A DNA stretch of 64,000 nt from Methylobacterium brachythecii (lineage in GTDB: Bacteria; Pseudomonadota; Alphaproteobacteria; Rhizobiales; Beijerinckiaceae): positions 1 through 64,000 of the forward strand of contig NZ_JACIDN010000004.1 in the NCBI RefSeq assembly GCF_014196345.1. The letters are read 5' to 3'. Each line of letters starts with the position of its first letter. The stretch's first letter is position 1. This document shows, one piece after another, positions 51,454 to 60,271 of the stretch. Made by a program: the position numbers and the translations under genes. The notes beneath the pieces were generated by a model. The model was given only the letters and a program-made list of their open reading frames with translations, searched no databases and was not told where the DNA came from.

Positions 51454-52658
51454 GAAACAGGAGGCCCCAAACCCTCCAGCGGTGTCCACACCCTGCTCGA
51501 GACCGCATCGATCTTGCCGACGACGTAGGCCAGACCGTCGGGGAACCGGACGAACGGAAAGCGGCCGGTTGCATCGGGGCCGAAGCTCTCAGGTGTCGTT
51601 GGCAACAGAAATGTCGGGAGGCCGTCCCATGGCCGGCGACCCTGTCTGACGATCAGCGAAATCTGGTTCAGCAGCGGTTCCGCAACGGCTTCGTCCAGCA
51701 TGAAGGGCGGAACAGTCCCGGGGCTCGGCCAGTGATCGAACGACGGTGCCGAACCCGTGAGAAACCACTGGTCGCCGACCTTGAGCCGAAGAAACCGCTG
51801 CTGCTCGTGACCGGCTATCGAAGCGCTACGGCCTAGCAACTGCTCCAGATGGGCGAACAGTACGGGCGCGTTGATCAGGTTGGAGACGGCCCGGTAGTTC
51901 GAGATCGCCAATCTGCCGCCGACCAGCGTTGCAGCGGCCGAACTTCCACCGCCGCCGCCGGAGCCGCCGGGAACCGTCGCGACTGCGGTTTCGACGACAT
52001 GACCGAAACCGCCGGCGACACCGGGTGCGGCACCCAAGCAGACCGCATAGCCCTGGAAGATCGTCCCGACGCCCGGGATCGAAGTCGATCCGACATACGG
52101 ATCGACCTGGTTCCGGTACCCGCGCTCGGCGGTCCCCTTCACGTCGGTCGCCGTTACGCTTGATGCGCACGTCGCCTTCGCCTCGACCAGCACGACGCCG
52201 TGGCCGCCCGTCGCGGGACCGTCGTAGATGAAGTCGCCCAGCCTGCCGGAGTGGCCGGGCAACAGATTGGAGGCGAGATCCATCCAGGCGTAGCCGAGCT
52301 TCGCCATGCAGAGGTCGGTGAACCCGCCGCCCAAGCGGCCCGTCAGGCCCGTCTTCTCGAAGTCGGCCATCGCATCGAAATCGGCGGTTAGATCGAACGA
52401 CTTGCCGGCGTCGTCGACCAGCGCACCGACGAGGTCGCGCGTGCCGCTTGCAAGTGCCGCCGAGACGGCAGGCGCGATGCTCCGAATGGCCGCGCACCGC
52501 GCCATCGCGGCGAACAGGGCCGCAGGATGGAAATCGAGGCGTCCGAGGTGGGCTGGCGGCGAGTAACCCGGTATCGGCTGTCTCGGCCTGCTCGCCTTGT
52601 CGGTGGTCGTCGGAATGTTGGCGATCGTCTTCTGCGACGCGGTCCAGGGTGGGGCCAT
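51450..52658 (-). CDS. unknown protein with PD-(D/E)xK-like motif
   Basis: A 402-residue protein with GGGAGAG before the ATG. A central segment GRLGDFIYDGPATGG then HGVVLVEAKATC fits the Asp...Glu-x-Lys pattern of PD-(D/E)xK nucleases. After it come a Gly-rich low-complexity stretch (PGGSGGGGGSSAAAT) and a C-terminal domain (GDQWFLTGSAPSF, LNQISLIVRQGRRPWDGLPT). The N-terminal ~110 residues are helical and Ala-rich. No family recognised. It is divergent from the DUF2235 gene with 154 bases between and heads a two-gene operon. Its setting in a block with an AAA/HNH pair makes a defence role an attractive but unproven reading. Confidence 0.62.
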   Translation of the reverse strand: MAPPWTASQKTIANIPTTTDKASRPRQPIPGYSPPAHLGRLDFHPAALFAAMARCAAIRSIAPAVSAALASGTRDLVGALVDDAGKSFDLTADFDAMADFEKTGLTGRLGGGFTDLCMAKLGYAWMDLASNLLPGHSGRLGDFIYDGPATGGHGVVLVEAKATCASSVTATDVKGTAERGYRNQVDPYVGSTSIPGVGTIFQGYAVCLGAAPGVAGGFGHVVETAVATVPGGSGGGGGSSAAATLVGGRLAISNYRAVSNLINAPVLFAHLEQLLGRSASIAGHEQQRFLRLKVGDQWFLTGSAPSFDHWPSPGTVPPFMLDEAVAEPLLNQISLIVRQGRRPWDGLPTFLLPTTPESFGPDATGRFPFVRFPDGLAYVVGKIDAVSSRVWTPLEGLGPPVS

Positions 52659-52812
52659 GGCAGCTCTCCCTGCCGGTCGGCGGGGTCATCTCGATTCCGG
52701 CATCGAGATGCTACCGCATTCCGTCGGCCGGAGGAGAGATCGAACCCTGCGCGAATGCAGGACAAGCTGCATGATCGCTCGGACGCCATCCGTCGAAACG
52801 CGCGGGGGGAAC

Positions 52813-53910
52813 ATGCCGAAGAACATCGTGGTGTTGATCGACGGGACCGGAAACGACGTCGCCTCGGACGCGACCAACGTCCTACGGCTGGCCCGTATGC
52901 TGCCGGAGAGCAACGAGCAGAAGTTCGTCTACGATCCAGGCGTCGGTACCCAGGGGGCTCCCACGCGGGACCTCGTCGGTCGACGGTTGTTCGTCACAGC
53001 AGTCGATTTGGGGTTCGGCAGCGGCGTCTACGACAAGATCGCGACCGGCTACCGGGCGATCATCGACCGCTACGAGCCCGGGGACAGGCTCTATCTGTTT
53101 GGGTTCAGCCGAGGCGCCTACGTCGCCCGAGCGCTCGCCGGCCTGATCGGCAAGGTCGGGATCCTCGAACGCGGCCGCGACAACCTGGTCCCCTACGCGG
53201 TCAAGCTCTACGCGGCGCCGACGAACATCGGCGTGGCCAGGACCTTCACGAAGACCTTCTGCGACCGCTCCGCGAACATCCGGTTCCTCGGCCTATGGGA
53301 CACCGTGAAATCGGTCTTCAGCGTCGACCTGACGACCAAGAAGCTCACGAGCGTCTCGTTGCCCCGGACCTACGTCAACCGGTCGGTCTCGGTCGTCCGG
53401 CATGCGGTCGCGATCGACGAGCGGCGCCGCTTCTTCAGACCCAACCTATGGAGCGACGACGGGACGGATGGATCCGCGACCGACGTGAAGCAGGTCTGGT
53501 TCGCCGGCGTCCACAGCGACGTCGGCGGGGGATATCCCATCAAGGACAATGCCCTGTCGGCGCTTCCGCTTGAGTGGATGGTGCGCGAGGCGATGGAGCA
53601 GGGCCTCCTGATCGACGAAACGCGGAGGGGTCGGGTTCTGAAGTCGGTGGCCGGGCCCAGCTCGAAACCTCCTCATCTCGCACTGATGAACGACTCCCTG
53701 GTCGGTCGGTGGCGGTACGCCGAGAAGATCCCGAAGCTCGGCAAGCCCGGGCCGGATGGGGGAGGGCGCACCGGTTGGTATCTGCCCGAGGGAGAACGAC
53801 GGTTCATCCGCGAAGGAGCATCCGTCCACCGAAGCGTGGTCGACCGGAAGAACGGCGGCATCGGATACGATCCCGTCAACTTGCCGAACACCTACGTCCT
53901 CGTGGATTGA
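52813..53910 (+). CDS. DUF2235 alpha/beta-hydrolase (Tle1-like)
   Basis: A 365-residue protein with GGGGGGA before the ATG. It starts with NIVVLIDGTGNDVASDATNV, the DUF2235 signature. The nucleophile elbow is LYLFGFSRGAYVARALAG (GFSRG, Ser99) and the later motif VWFAGVHSDVGGGYP carries the conserved Asp-x-Gly-Gly-Gly. These are features of the hydrolase family that includes type VI phospholipase effectors (Tle1). No type VI genes or PAAR domain occur here and no signal peptide is present, so a cytoplasmic lipase/esterase is likely. It is co-directional with the AAA/HNH pair 160 bases downstream; membrane damage after phage sensing is one possible role. Confidence 0.82.
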   Translation: MPKNIVVLIDGTGNDVASDATNVLRLARMLPESNEQKFVYDPGVGTQGAPTRDLVGRRLFVTAVDLGFGSGVYDKIATGYRAIIDRYEPGDRLYLFGFSRGAYVARALAGLIGKVGILERGRDNLVPYAVKLYAAPTNIGVARTFTKTFCDRSANIRFLGLWDTVKSVFSVDLTTKKLTSVSLPRTYVNRSVSVVRHAVAIDERRRFFRPNLWSDDGTDGSATDVKQVWFAGVHSDVGGGYPIKDNALSALPLEWMVREAMEQGLLIDETRRGRVLKSVAGPSSKPPHLALMNDSLVGRWRYAEKIPKLGKPGPDGGGRTGWYLPEGERRFIREGASVHRSVVDRKNGGIGYDPVNLPNTYVLVD

Positions 53911-54070
53911 TCCCCTCCGCGTCGAAGGCCGGCTTGGCGGTCGCCGCGAGCCCCGGTACAGTTTTCGACCGTGCGGCCGCAGGCCTTGTCACGATCGGTC
54001 CGGGTCAGACGCGGCGGCCCGGCTTCGCTAATGTCGGCGCGACGGCCTCGCGCCCGGAGATCGCGGCCGA

Positions 54071-55372
54071 ATGTACATTCGCAGCCTCAAGGTGCGCGAT
54101 CTGCGGGCCGTGGCAACCGCCCGGCTCGACCTGCTTCATCCCGGACGGGACGACGGAAAACTCGGCGGCGCTGCCGGTTCGAAGCCGCGGCTCGACAACG
54201 TCAACCTGATCCTCGGCGAAAACGGTGCCGGCAAGAGCACTCTGCTCGACGGCATCGCCTTGGGCGTTCTCTCCCCGATCATCGCGCAGGCAGGCTTCCG
54301 ACCGCACTATCTGATCCGCCGCGGTCCGGCGGAGAAGAGGGCGGATCGGTCGACGCTGGGCATCGACATGGTCGTCCACCGCCAGGACGGCTTGAAAAAG
54401 GGAAACGCGGCCCGACGCCGCGTAGAGACCTCGGTCGAACGCCGCGGAGATTTCGAGCGCATCGTCGGCTACGACGACAGCCATCCGATCTGGGAGGGAA
54501 TGTTCAGCGAGGAATCACCTGCGTTTCTCATCGTCGGCTACGGTGCAACGAGGCGGGTGGAGAGTTCGGCGACCGTCGACACGGCTGCGAGGAGCAAGGC
54601 GCGCCAACTCCGCTACGAACGCGTCGCCTCGCTGTTCGAGGACCAGTTCACTCTTCGACCTCTGACCAGTTGGCTGCCGGAATGGAGCAGTCGGAATCCG
54701 GGCCGGCACAAGCAGGTCGTCAACCTTATCAACCGGCTGTCGGGCGAGGACGTGCGGTTCACCGGTGCGCTCGAACGCGGCGAGTACGTCTTCCGCACGA
54801 AGCGGGCGAACGTGCCGTTCAGTGCCTTGTCCGACGGCTACAAAGCCTTCATCGGCTGGGTGGGCGACCTGCTCTACCATGTCTGCATGGGCTGCCCGAA
54901 GGGCATGAAGCTCGTGGACAACAAGGGCGTCGTCCTCGTCGACGAGATCGACCTCCACATCCATCCAAAATGGCAGAGAACCATCATCCCGACGCTCGCC
55001 CGGGCCCTACCGAAGATGCAGTTCGTCTTCACCTCCCATAGCCCGCTCGTGGTGGGGACACTCGAGCGGGTGAACATCGTTCACATCGAGACCAACAGGC
55101 TCGGCCGCCCGGTACTGCGGCGGCCCGAGGAGGAAATCTACGGCCTGTCCGCCGATCAGATCCTGAGATCCGAGATCTTCGGATTGGAATCGACGAGAGA
55201 CCCCTCTTTCAAGGCGCATCTCGACGCCCTGTCTGGGGAAGCCGCGACAGGAGACCGTGAGGCCGCCATGACGTTCATGCGTCAGGTCGCGCAAGGGAAG
55301 GGCGCAGCGCTGGCGGAGGAGTCGCCCGAGGCACCCGAATGGGTGAAGCGGCTTGCCGCCAGGAGCACCTGA
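54071..55372 (+). CDS. AAA ATPase, PtuA/OLD-like (Septu-type)
   Basis: A 433-residue ATPase. It begins MYIRSLKVRDLRAVATARLD and has Walker A GENGAGKST (49-57), a signature region ALSDGYKAFIGWVGDLL, Walker B VVLVDEIDLHIHP with D291/E292, and the switch His in TSHSPLVVGT. The order and the extended helical insertion match SMC-like AAA proteins of the OLD/AAA_15/AAA_21 type used in many anti-phage systems. It lacks a Toprim domain. Fourteen bases later starts an HNH nuclease gene. In Septu, PtuA (ATPase) and PtuB (HNH) form a complex that cuts nucleic acid upon infection, and this pair has the same layout. Confidence 0.85.
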   Translation: MYIRSLKVRDLRAVATARLDLLHPGRDDGKLGGAAGSKPRLDNVNLILGENGAGKSTLLDGIALGVLSPIIAQAGFRPHYLIRRGPAEKRADRSTLGIDMVVHRQDGLKKGNAARRRVETSVERRGDFERIVGYDDSHPIWEGMFSEESPAFLIVGYGATRRVESSATVDTAARSKARQLRYERVASLFEDQFTLRPLTSWLPEWSSRNPGRHKQVVNLINRLSGEDVRFTGALERGEYVFRTKRANVPFSALSDGYKAFIGWVGDLLYHVCMGCPKGMKLVDNKGVVLVDEIDLHIHPKWQRTIIPTLARALPKMQFVFTSHSPLVVGTLERVNIVHIETNRLGRPVLRRPEEEIYGLSADQILRSEIFGLESTRDPSFKAHLDALSGEAATGDREAAMTFMRQVAQGKGAALAEESPEAPEWVKRLAARST

Positions 55373-55386
55373 GGGCGGGTGGCCGG

Positions 55387-56298
55387 ATGATCCGCTACGC
55401 CAAAGCCGAATCCGACGAGGTCGGGAAACGCGTCGACGCGGAGGTGCCGACCTGGCGCACCCGCGCCGCGAAAGCCACGCAGAAGATGGCCACGCAGAAG
55501 AAGTATTCCGGCGACGGGCCGTCCTGGAGCGATGTGAAGCCGGTCTACATGCGGCTTCAGCACTTCAAGTGCGTCTTCTGCGAGCGCCCTCTTGCCGGCG
55601 AGGCCGCCGGGAAGGTCGAGCAGGATGTTGAGCACTTCCGTCCGAAGAACGCTTTGAAGGCGTGGCCGCCCAAGCAGCCGAAGGGGAAGCCCGCCCCCTA
55701 CGCCTTCGGTACGGGAGCGGCCGGACCCGGTTACTATTGGCTTGCCTACGAACTCACGAATTACGCTGCCGCCTGCAAGCCCTGCAACTCGACGCGAAAG
55801 TCGAACTATTTTCCGATCGCCTCCGACAACCGCGGCGCGGCCGGGCAGGACGTGGCGACCTTGAACTCCGGAGAACAGCCCTTGCTTCCCTACCCCCTCG
55901 GCACCGTCGACGCGGATCCGGAGGCGCTCATCACTTTCGACGGCATCGTAGCCAAGCCGGTCGCCGCCGACGGCACCGACCATCGACGCGCTCTCGTCAC
56001 GATCGACTTCTTCGGTCTGAACATCCGGGAGGAGTTGTGGGCCGACCGCTTCCGGACCATCAGTGATCTCTGGTCGAAGCTCGAACTCATCGAGACATCC
56101 AAGGATCCAGCACGGATCGAAATGACGAAGCGTCGTGTCGAAGATGCCCTGTCCGATGCGGCACCTCAGGCGTCCTGCGCCCGAGCGTTCTTCCAACTTT
56201 ACAAATCCGATCCGATCGCGGCGTTCGAAACTTACGTCCTCGCCGAAAGGTTCTGGCGCTCGAAGGCTGGTTCAAGTGAGCCCCAATCTCCATCCTAG
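55387..56298 (+). CDS. HNH endonuclease, PtuB-like partner of the AAA ATPase
   Basis: A 303-residue protein beginning MIRYAKAESDEVGKRVDAEV. Its HNH domain has CVFCERPL (C62, C65), VEQDVEHFRPKNALKAW with the first catalytic His (H83), YYWLAYELTNYAAACKPC then NSTRKSNYFPIA with zinc Cys (C130, C133) and the Asn/His end. This variant (CxxC...H-RPK...ACxxCN) is the type found in PtuB of Septu and in retron-associated HNH nucleases. The C-terminal ~130 residues are helical. The gene follows the ATPase by 14 bases in the same operon. Nuclease residues are intact. Confidence 0.85.
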   Translation: MIRYAKAESDEVGKRVDAEVPTWRTRAAKATQKMATQKKYSGDGPSWSDVKPVYMRLQHFKCVFCERPLAGEAAGKVEQDVEHFRPKNALKAWPPKQPKGKPAPYAFGTGAAGPGYYWLAYELTNYAAACKPCNSTRKSNYFPIASDNRGAAGQDVATLNSGEQPLLPYPLGTVDADPEALITFDGIVAKPVAADGTDHRRALVTIDFFGLNIREELWADRFRTISDLWSKLELIETSKDPARIEMTKRRVEDALSDAAPQASCARAFFQLYKSDPIAAFETYVLAERFWRSKAGSSEPQSPS

Positions 56299-56821
56299 AA
56301 ATCTGGCGCTTGGAACTGACGCCGATCTACTGAGGAACAGAATTCCTGCCGCCCCGCATTCGGACGCCAGATTTGCCCAGCTGACACTCTAGTGGCTCAA
56401 ATCCGACGAATGGAACTCGCTACAGAGTGCTCCTTGCGACCCGACCTCGCCGTACACCGGCGATCATGCGATTCCCGAAAGCGGACGCCCGTCTTCCCAG
56501 TACTCCGGCGGCTTCGCGCCCATAGCAGTCGTTCAGCGTAACGGGGTCGGTTCCTGTTAGCGGACATCAGTGCATAGACAAATATTGGCGCCCTACCGAC
56601 ACGAATAGATCGGCAAGATGGACTTTCTGCTCTCGGGACCGTCGACTCCGACAAGGATACTTTGGACTGGGGGGGGCCGGAACAGGCTGAGCACGACGGT
56701 TCGCCTAAGAGGAAGACGACAGTGATGCGGAGCCGGCACGTTTCGTGATTGTCGAACAAGACCCAGAGCGCCAACCGTACCTAAGTCACGTTTTGCGGTT
56801 CATGGGCAGGGAGGTTCCACG
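56299..56821. other. intergenic region at the right edge of the accessory block
   Basis: About 520 bases with no supported gene. It separates the AAA/HNH operon from the GAF-repeat gene and may contain the right end of the insertion, but I found no counterpart of the ATCTTTCA repeats. A minus-strand frame (56397-56774) is Ser/Arg-rich and unlikely to be real. Confidence 0.4.
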
Positions 56822-57748
56822 ATGCAGCCATTCATCCGTGTTGCCGAGATCTGGTTGCCCGACGAAGTAGGCGAGACGCTGTGTCTCGGTGCCGGGCTCT
56901 ACGGAAATCAGGACGCGTTCGCTGCCTATAGCCGGCCGATGCGCTTCGCGCGTGGGGAGGGACTGCCCGGTAAGGCTTGGGCCGATCGCCATCCCGTGAT
57001 CATGGGCAGCTTCACCGGCACCACCTTCCGCCGCACCGCGGCCGCTGCCGAGGCCGGCCTGACCTCCGGCATCGCCATGCCGATCTTCGAGCACGAGACG
57101 ATCAAGGCCGTCGTCGTCTTCCTTTGCGGCGCACCGGAGAACTACGTCGGAGCCGTCGAAGTGTGGGTGAACGATCCGGAGAGAGATGCGCAGATCGGGC
57201 TGCATGACGGTCACTATGGGGGCGCCGAGCTGTTCGAGCGCACCTCACGCATGACCAGGTTCGGCCGCAGCTTTGGCTTGCCAGGAACGGTTTGGGCGAC
57301 CGGCATGCCGGCCGTGCTCCCGGAGCTCTTTCGCGCAGATCGCTTTCTTCGTCGGGAGGAGGCGATCAAGGTTGGACTGACCTCGGGTGTGGGGTTGCCC
57401 TTCGACTTCGATCCCCCACGCACCTGGGTGATGACGTTCCTGTCGGCACAGGGTACGCCGATCGTCGGACGGTTCGAGGTCTGGGTGCCCGATGAGCAAG
57501 GGCTCGCGCTCGTCTACCTCGGTGGGTTGGACACTGGCGAGAATGGTGAGCGACCCGCACGCGTAGCGGCGGGTGACGGTCTGCTCGGTCGGGTTCTCTC
57601 CACCGGACTGCCGAGTGCGAGTGAGGATTGTCGCCAGGACGCTCCCTGGCTGATCTCCACGGATGGAGATACGACCGGTCAGGCGCTTGCGATGCCACTG
57701 CTGTCTGCGGACGGCCGGATCATGGCCGTCACGCTCTGGCGTCTTTGA
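56822..57748 (+). CDS. protein with repeated GAF-like domains
   Basis: A 308-residue soluble protein with GGGAGG before the ATG. Two GAF-like modules are evident. The first (residues ~5-130) has ARGEGLPGKAWADRHPVIMG and EAGLTSGIAMPIFE; the second (~135-225) has SFGLPGTVWATGMPAVLPEL and KVGLTSGVGLPFD. A shorter third unit has AAGDGLLGRVLSTGLPSASE. No catalytic or HTH domain is attached, so it is a sensory or ligand-binding protein of unknown partner. It is convergent with cynS across a strong hairpin. Confidence 0.75.
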   Translation: MQPFIRVAEIWLPDEVGETLCLGAGLYGNQDAFAAYSRPMRFARGEGLPGKAWADRHPVIMGSFTGTTFRRTAAAAEAGLTSGIAMPIFEHETIKAVVVFLCGAPENYVGAVEVWVNDPERDAQIGLHDGHYGGAELFERTSRMTRFGRSFGLPGTVWATGMPAVLPELFRADRFLRREEAIKVGLTSGVGLPFDFDPPRTWVMTFLSAQGTPIVGRFEVWVPDEQGLALVYLGGLDTGENGERPARVAAGDGLLGRVLSTGLPSASEDCRQDAPWLISTDGDTTGQALAMPLLSADGRIMAVTLWRL

Positions 57749-57802
57749 GGCTCGCATCCCGGTTGCGGCCGACGATGACCGTTCGACCGCCTCTCGCAGT
57801 CA

Positions 57803-57839
57803 CTCTGGCCGTCAGCACACTTCGTGCTGACGGCCAGAG
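57803..57839. terminator. bidirectional hairpin between GAF-repeat gene and cynS
   Basis: A perfect 16-bp stem (CTCTGGCCGTCAGCAC and its complement) with loop ACTTC lies between two convergent genes, 55 bases after one stop and 18 after the other. Confidence 0.72.
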
Positions 57840-57857
57840 GCCTTCCGCCAATGAGGC

Positions 57858-58346
57858 TCAGCCTTCCTTGAATCCGTATTCCGGCACACCGTCCTCGGCG
57901 CCGTAATACTTGTACGGCAGGAACTTGCCCGAGAGGCTCATCTTGACCCGGTCGCCCTTGTTGTTAGGCTCGCGCTCCATGGTCATGTTGAAGTCGATCG
58001 CGGACATGATGCCGTCCCCGAAATCTTCCTGGATCAGCTCCTTCCAGGTGGTGCCGTAGACCATCACCAGCTCGTAGAAGCGGTAGATCAGCGGGTCGGT
58101 GGGCGGCATCTGCGGGATCGAGCCGCGATAGGGCGCCTCGTTGAGCATGCGCTCTTCGGCCAGGCTCAGCCCGAACAGCTCGGCCGCCTTCTTCGCCTGG
58201 GCCTTGGGGAGCTTCATCTGGCCCATGCAGGCCGCCGTGATCAGGATTGGCGAGATGCCGCCGATCTCCTCCTGGATGTGTTTCCAGGTCCAGCCCTTCT
58301 CACGTTTGATGTCGAGCAGCTTCTCGGTGAGGTCTTCGCGCTTCAT
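57858..58346 (-). CDS. cynS: cyanate hydratase (cyanase)
   Basis: A 162-residue enzyme that converts cyanate and bicarbonate to CO2 and carbamate (then ammonia). The start at 58346 has AAAAGGAG upstream. The N-terminal helical domain (LTEKLLDIKREKGWTWKHIQ, then PILITAACMGQMKLPKAQ) and the C-terminal catalytic domain (DPLIYRFYELVMVYGTTWKE, AIDFNMTMEREPN, GKFLPYKYYG) are those of CynS. The conserved Arg/Glu/Ser catalytic set is consistent: PLIYRFYE and NMTMERE and VKMSLSGK are in place. It lies 82 bases behind the ABC-transporter ATPase gene and is probably the last gene of that operon. Confidence 0.94.
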   Translation of the reverse strand: MKREDLTEKLLDIKREKGWTWKHIQEEIGGISPILITAACMGQMKLPKAQAKKAAELFGLSLAEERMLNEAPYRGSIPQMPPTDPLIYRFYELVMVYGTTWKELIQEDFGDGIMSAIDFNMTMEREPNNKGDRVKMSLSGKFLPYKYYGAEDGVPEYGFKEG

Positions 58347-58428
58347 GGGTGTCTCCTTTTGCGTTGGGACGTGACTGAGGGTTCCGCCTCGGAGGCGAGG
58401 CCGTCGGACGACGCCGTGGCCGGGCAGT

Positions 58429-59421
58429 TCAGGCCCGTTTGGCCGGCGGCTCGGAGCCGAGGGCGGCTGCATCCGCCTCGCTGAGCGAGGGGCGCACCAC
58501 CGGCGGATGACGCGGATCGTAGGAGGCCGGCATCGCATCCCGCATTGTCTTCGAGCGGGTCACGAGGAAGTCGATCAGGTGATTGCGGATCGCGTAGTAA
58601 CCGGGCGCGTGATGGAGCTGCGTGCGGTCGCGGTCCTTCGGCAACGGGTTCTCGACGATCTCGGCGACCTTGGCCTCGGGGCCGTTGGTCATCAGCACGA
58701 TCCGGTCGGCGAGATAGATCGCCTCGTCGACGTCGTGTGTGATCATGAACACGGTCTGCCCGGTCTCGACGCAGATCCGGCGGACCTCGTCCTGCAGCGT
58801 GCCGCGGGTCAGCGCGTCGAGGGCCGAGAACGGCTCGTCCATCAAGAGGATCTTCGGTTCGATCGAGAGCGCCCGGGCGATGCCGACACGCTGCTTCATG
58901 CCGCCCGAGAGCTCGGAGGGCCGCTTGTGCTCGGAGCCGGCGAGGCCGACCGTGGCGATGGCCTTCTTCGCGCGCGCCTCGACCTCGGCCTTCGGCGCTT
59001 TCCGCCAGCGCGAAGACACCGCGTAAGCGACGTTGCCGAGCACCGTGCGCCAGGGAAGCAGGGCATGGCCCTGGAAGATCACGGCGCGGTCGAGGCTGGT
59101 GCCCGCGATCGCCTGTCCGTCGACGATCACCACGCCCTCGCTCGGCGCTTCGAGGCCGGCGAGGATGTTCAGCACCGTCGTCTTGCCGCAGCCGGAATGG
59201 CCGATCATGCAGACGAACTCGCCGCGCCGCATCGGCAGCCACAGGTTCTCGAAGATCGTAGTCTGCTTGCCCGAAGATTTGTCACCTCGTGCCGGGTAGC
59301 GCCGGGCGATGCCCTCGATCGAGATGAATTTTTCGGACGAGGTCATGCGCTTGGTCCCGGCGTTCTGGTCGGGAGCGGCGCTGCCTGAGCGCCGCGCGAA
59401 GGGAAGGAGCTTGCTCATCAC
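58429..59421 (-). CDS. ABC transporter ATP-binding protein (nitrate/cyanate type)
   Basis: A 330-residue ATPase (an ATG pair at the start; either may be used). Walker A is GHSGCGKTT, the signature ELSGGMKQRVGIARALS, Walker B ILLMDEPFSALD, and the switch His is in MITHDVDEA. The length and the C-terminal extension (LHHAPGYYAIRNHLIDFLV) match the NrtD/CynD branch of the nitrate/sulfonate/taurine family. It is encoded seven bases after the permease gene and upstream of cynS. With its neighbours it imports nitrate, nitrite or cyanate; the adjacent cyanase favours cyanate. Confidence 0.88.
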   Translation of the reverse strand: MMSKLLPFARRSGSAAPDQNAGTKRMTSSEKFISIEGIARRYPARGDKSSGKQTTIFENLWLPMRRGEFVCMIGHSGCGKTTVLNILAGLEAPSEGVVIVDGQAIAGTSLDRAVIFQGHALLPWRTVLGNVAYAVSSRWRKAPKAEVEARAKKAIATVGLAGSEHKRPSELSGGMKQRVGIARALSIEPKILLMDEPFSALDALTRGTLQDEVRRICVETGQTVFMITHDVDEAIYLADRIVLMTNGPEAKVAEIVENPLPKDRDRTQLHHAPGYYAIRNHLIDFLVTRSKTMRDAMPASYDPRHPPVVRPSLSEADAAALGSEPPAKRA

Positions 59422-59428
59422 GTCGGCC

Positions 59429-60268
59429 TCACTCGGGGAAGGTGACGAGGCGCTGGGCGCGGGCGAGCAACTGGTCGAGCACCATGCCGACGAGGCCGAT
59501 CACCAGGATCGAGGTGATCACATTGGTGATCGAGAGGTTGTTCCACTCGTTCCAGACGAAGTAGCCGATGCCGGTTCCACCCACGAGCATTTCGGCGGCG
59601 ACGATGACGAGCCAGGCAATGCCGATCGAGATCCGCATGCCGGTGAGGATCGTCGGCGCGGCCGCCGGCAGGATCACCGTGAAGGCGCGGCGCACCGGAC
59701 CGACCTCGAGGGTGCGGGCGACGTTGAGCCATTCCTTGCGGGTCGAGGCGACGCCGAACACCGTGTTGATCAGCATCGGCCAGACCGAGCAGATGAAGAT
59801 CACGAAGATCGCCGACAGGCTCGAATCCTTGATCGTGTAGAGGGCGAGCGGCATCCAGGCGAGCGGCGAGACCGGCTTCAGGATCTGGATGTACGGGTCG
59901 AGCGCCTGGCTCATCAGCGGCGACATGCCGATCATGAAGCCGACCGGGATCGCCACCGCGACGGCGAGCAGGTAGCCGAGCGCGACGCGGCCGATCGAGT
60001 AGCCAAGCTGGATGCCGATGCCCTTGTCGTTCGGGCCCCGGTCGTAGAACGGGTCCTTCAGGTGCCGCCAGATGGTGGCACCGACATCCAGTGGACCCGG
60101 CATGGCCGACTTGCCGGTCGTCGCCGACTGGCCCATCAGCGCCGCGTATTCCGGATCCATGGTCTCGGTCTTATCGACGCCACTGACGGCGACCTGCCAG
60201 AGCAGCAGAAAGGCCGCAAAGATCGCCAGGGAGAGCAGGCCGGCGCGCAGGCGAAGCGAGGCAGACAT
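59429..60268 (-). CDS. ABC transporter permease (nitrate/cyanate type)
   Basis: A 279-residue inner-membrane permease. An N-terminal helix (LSLAIFAAFLLLWQVAV) and a long loop precede the BPD_transp domain: IGRVALGYLLAVAVAIPVGF, SPLAWMPLALYTI, IFVIFICSVWPMLINTVFGV, and the EAA-like loop (ARTLEVGPVRRAFTVILPAA). This matches NrtB/CynB. The acidic ~60-residue periplasmic loop near the N-terminus is also seen in NrtB. It is flanked by the binding-protein gene three bases before and the ATPase gene seven bases after. Confidence 0.88.
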   Translation of the reverse strand: MSASLRLRAGLLSLAIFAAFLLLWQVAVSGVDKTETMDPEYAALMGQSATTGKSAMPGPLDVGATIWRHLKDPFYDRGPNDKGIGIQLGYSIGRVALGYLLAVAVAIPVGFMIGMSPLMSQALDPYIQILKPVSPLAWMPLALYTIKDSSLSAIFVIFICSVWPMLINTVFGVASTRKEWLNVARTLEVGPVRRAFTVILPAAAPTILTGMRISIGIAWLVIVAAEMLVGGTGIGYFVWNEWNNLSITNVITSILVIGLVGMVLDQLLARAQRLVTFPE

Positions 60269-60271
60269 GAC

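Larger units (their letters stand above)
50003..56298. mobile_element. accessory block after glmS, possibly a degraded Tn7-like insertion
   Basis: A ~6.3-kb block of accessory genes directly downstream of glmS. It begins with a TnsD-like remnant, the protein type that directs Tn7-like elements to the glmS end. No TnsA, TnsB or TnsC gene is seen, and terminal repeats could not be matched, so it may be a fragment or cargo left after loss of the transposition genes. The right boundary is set at the last accessory gene and is a guess. Confidence 0.4.

Noticed and set aside
52813..53910. Type VI secretion effector
   Set aside because: The hydrolase is of the Tle1/DUF2235 family, but no VgrG, PAAR, Hcp or chaperone gene is nearby.
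50003..56298. Complete Tn7-like transposon
   Set aside because: Only a TnsD-like fragment is seen; TnsA, TnsB and TnsC and matching ends are missing. The AAA ATPase in the block has an SMC/OLD-like layout and an HNH partner, not that of TnsC.
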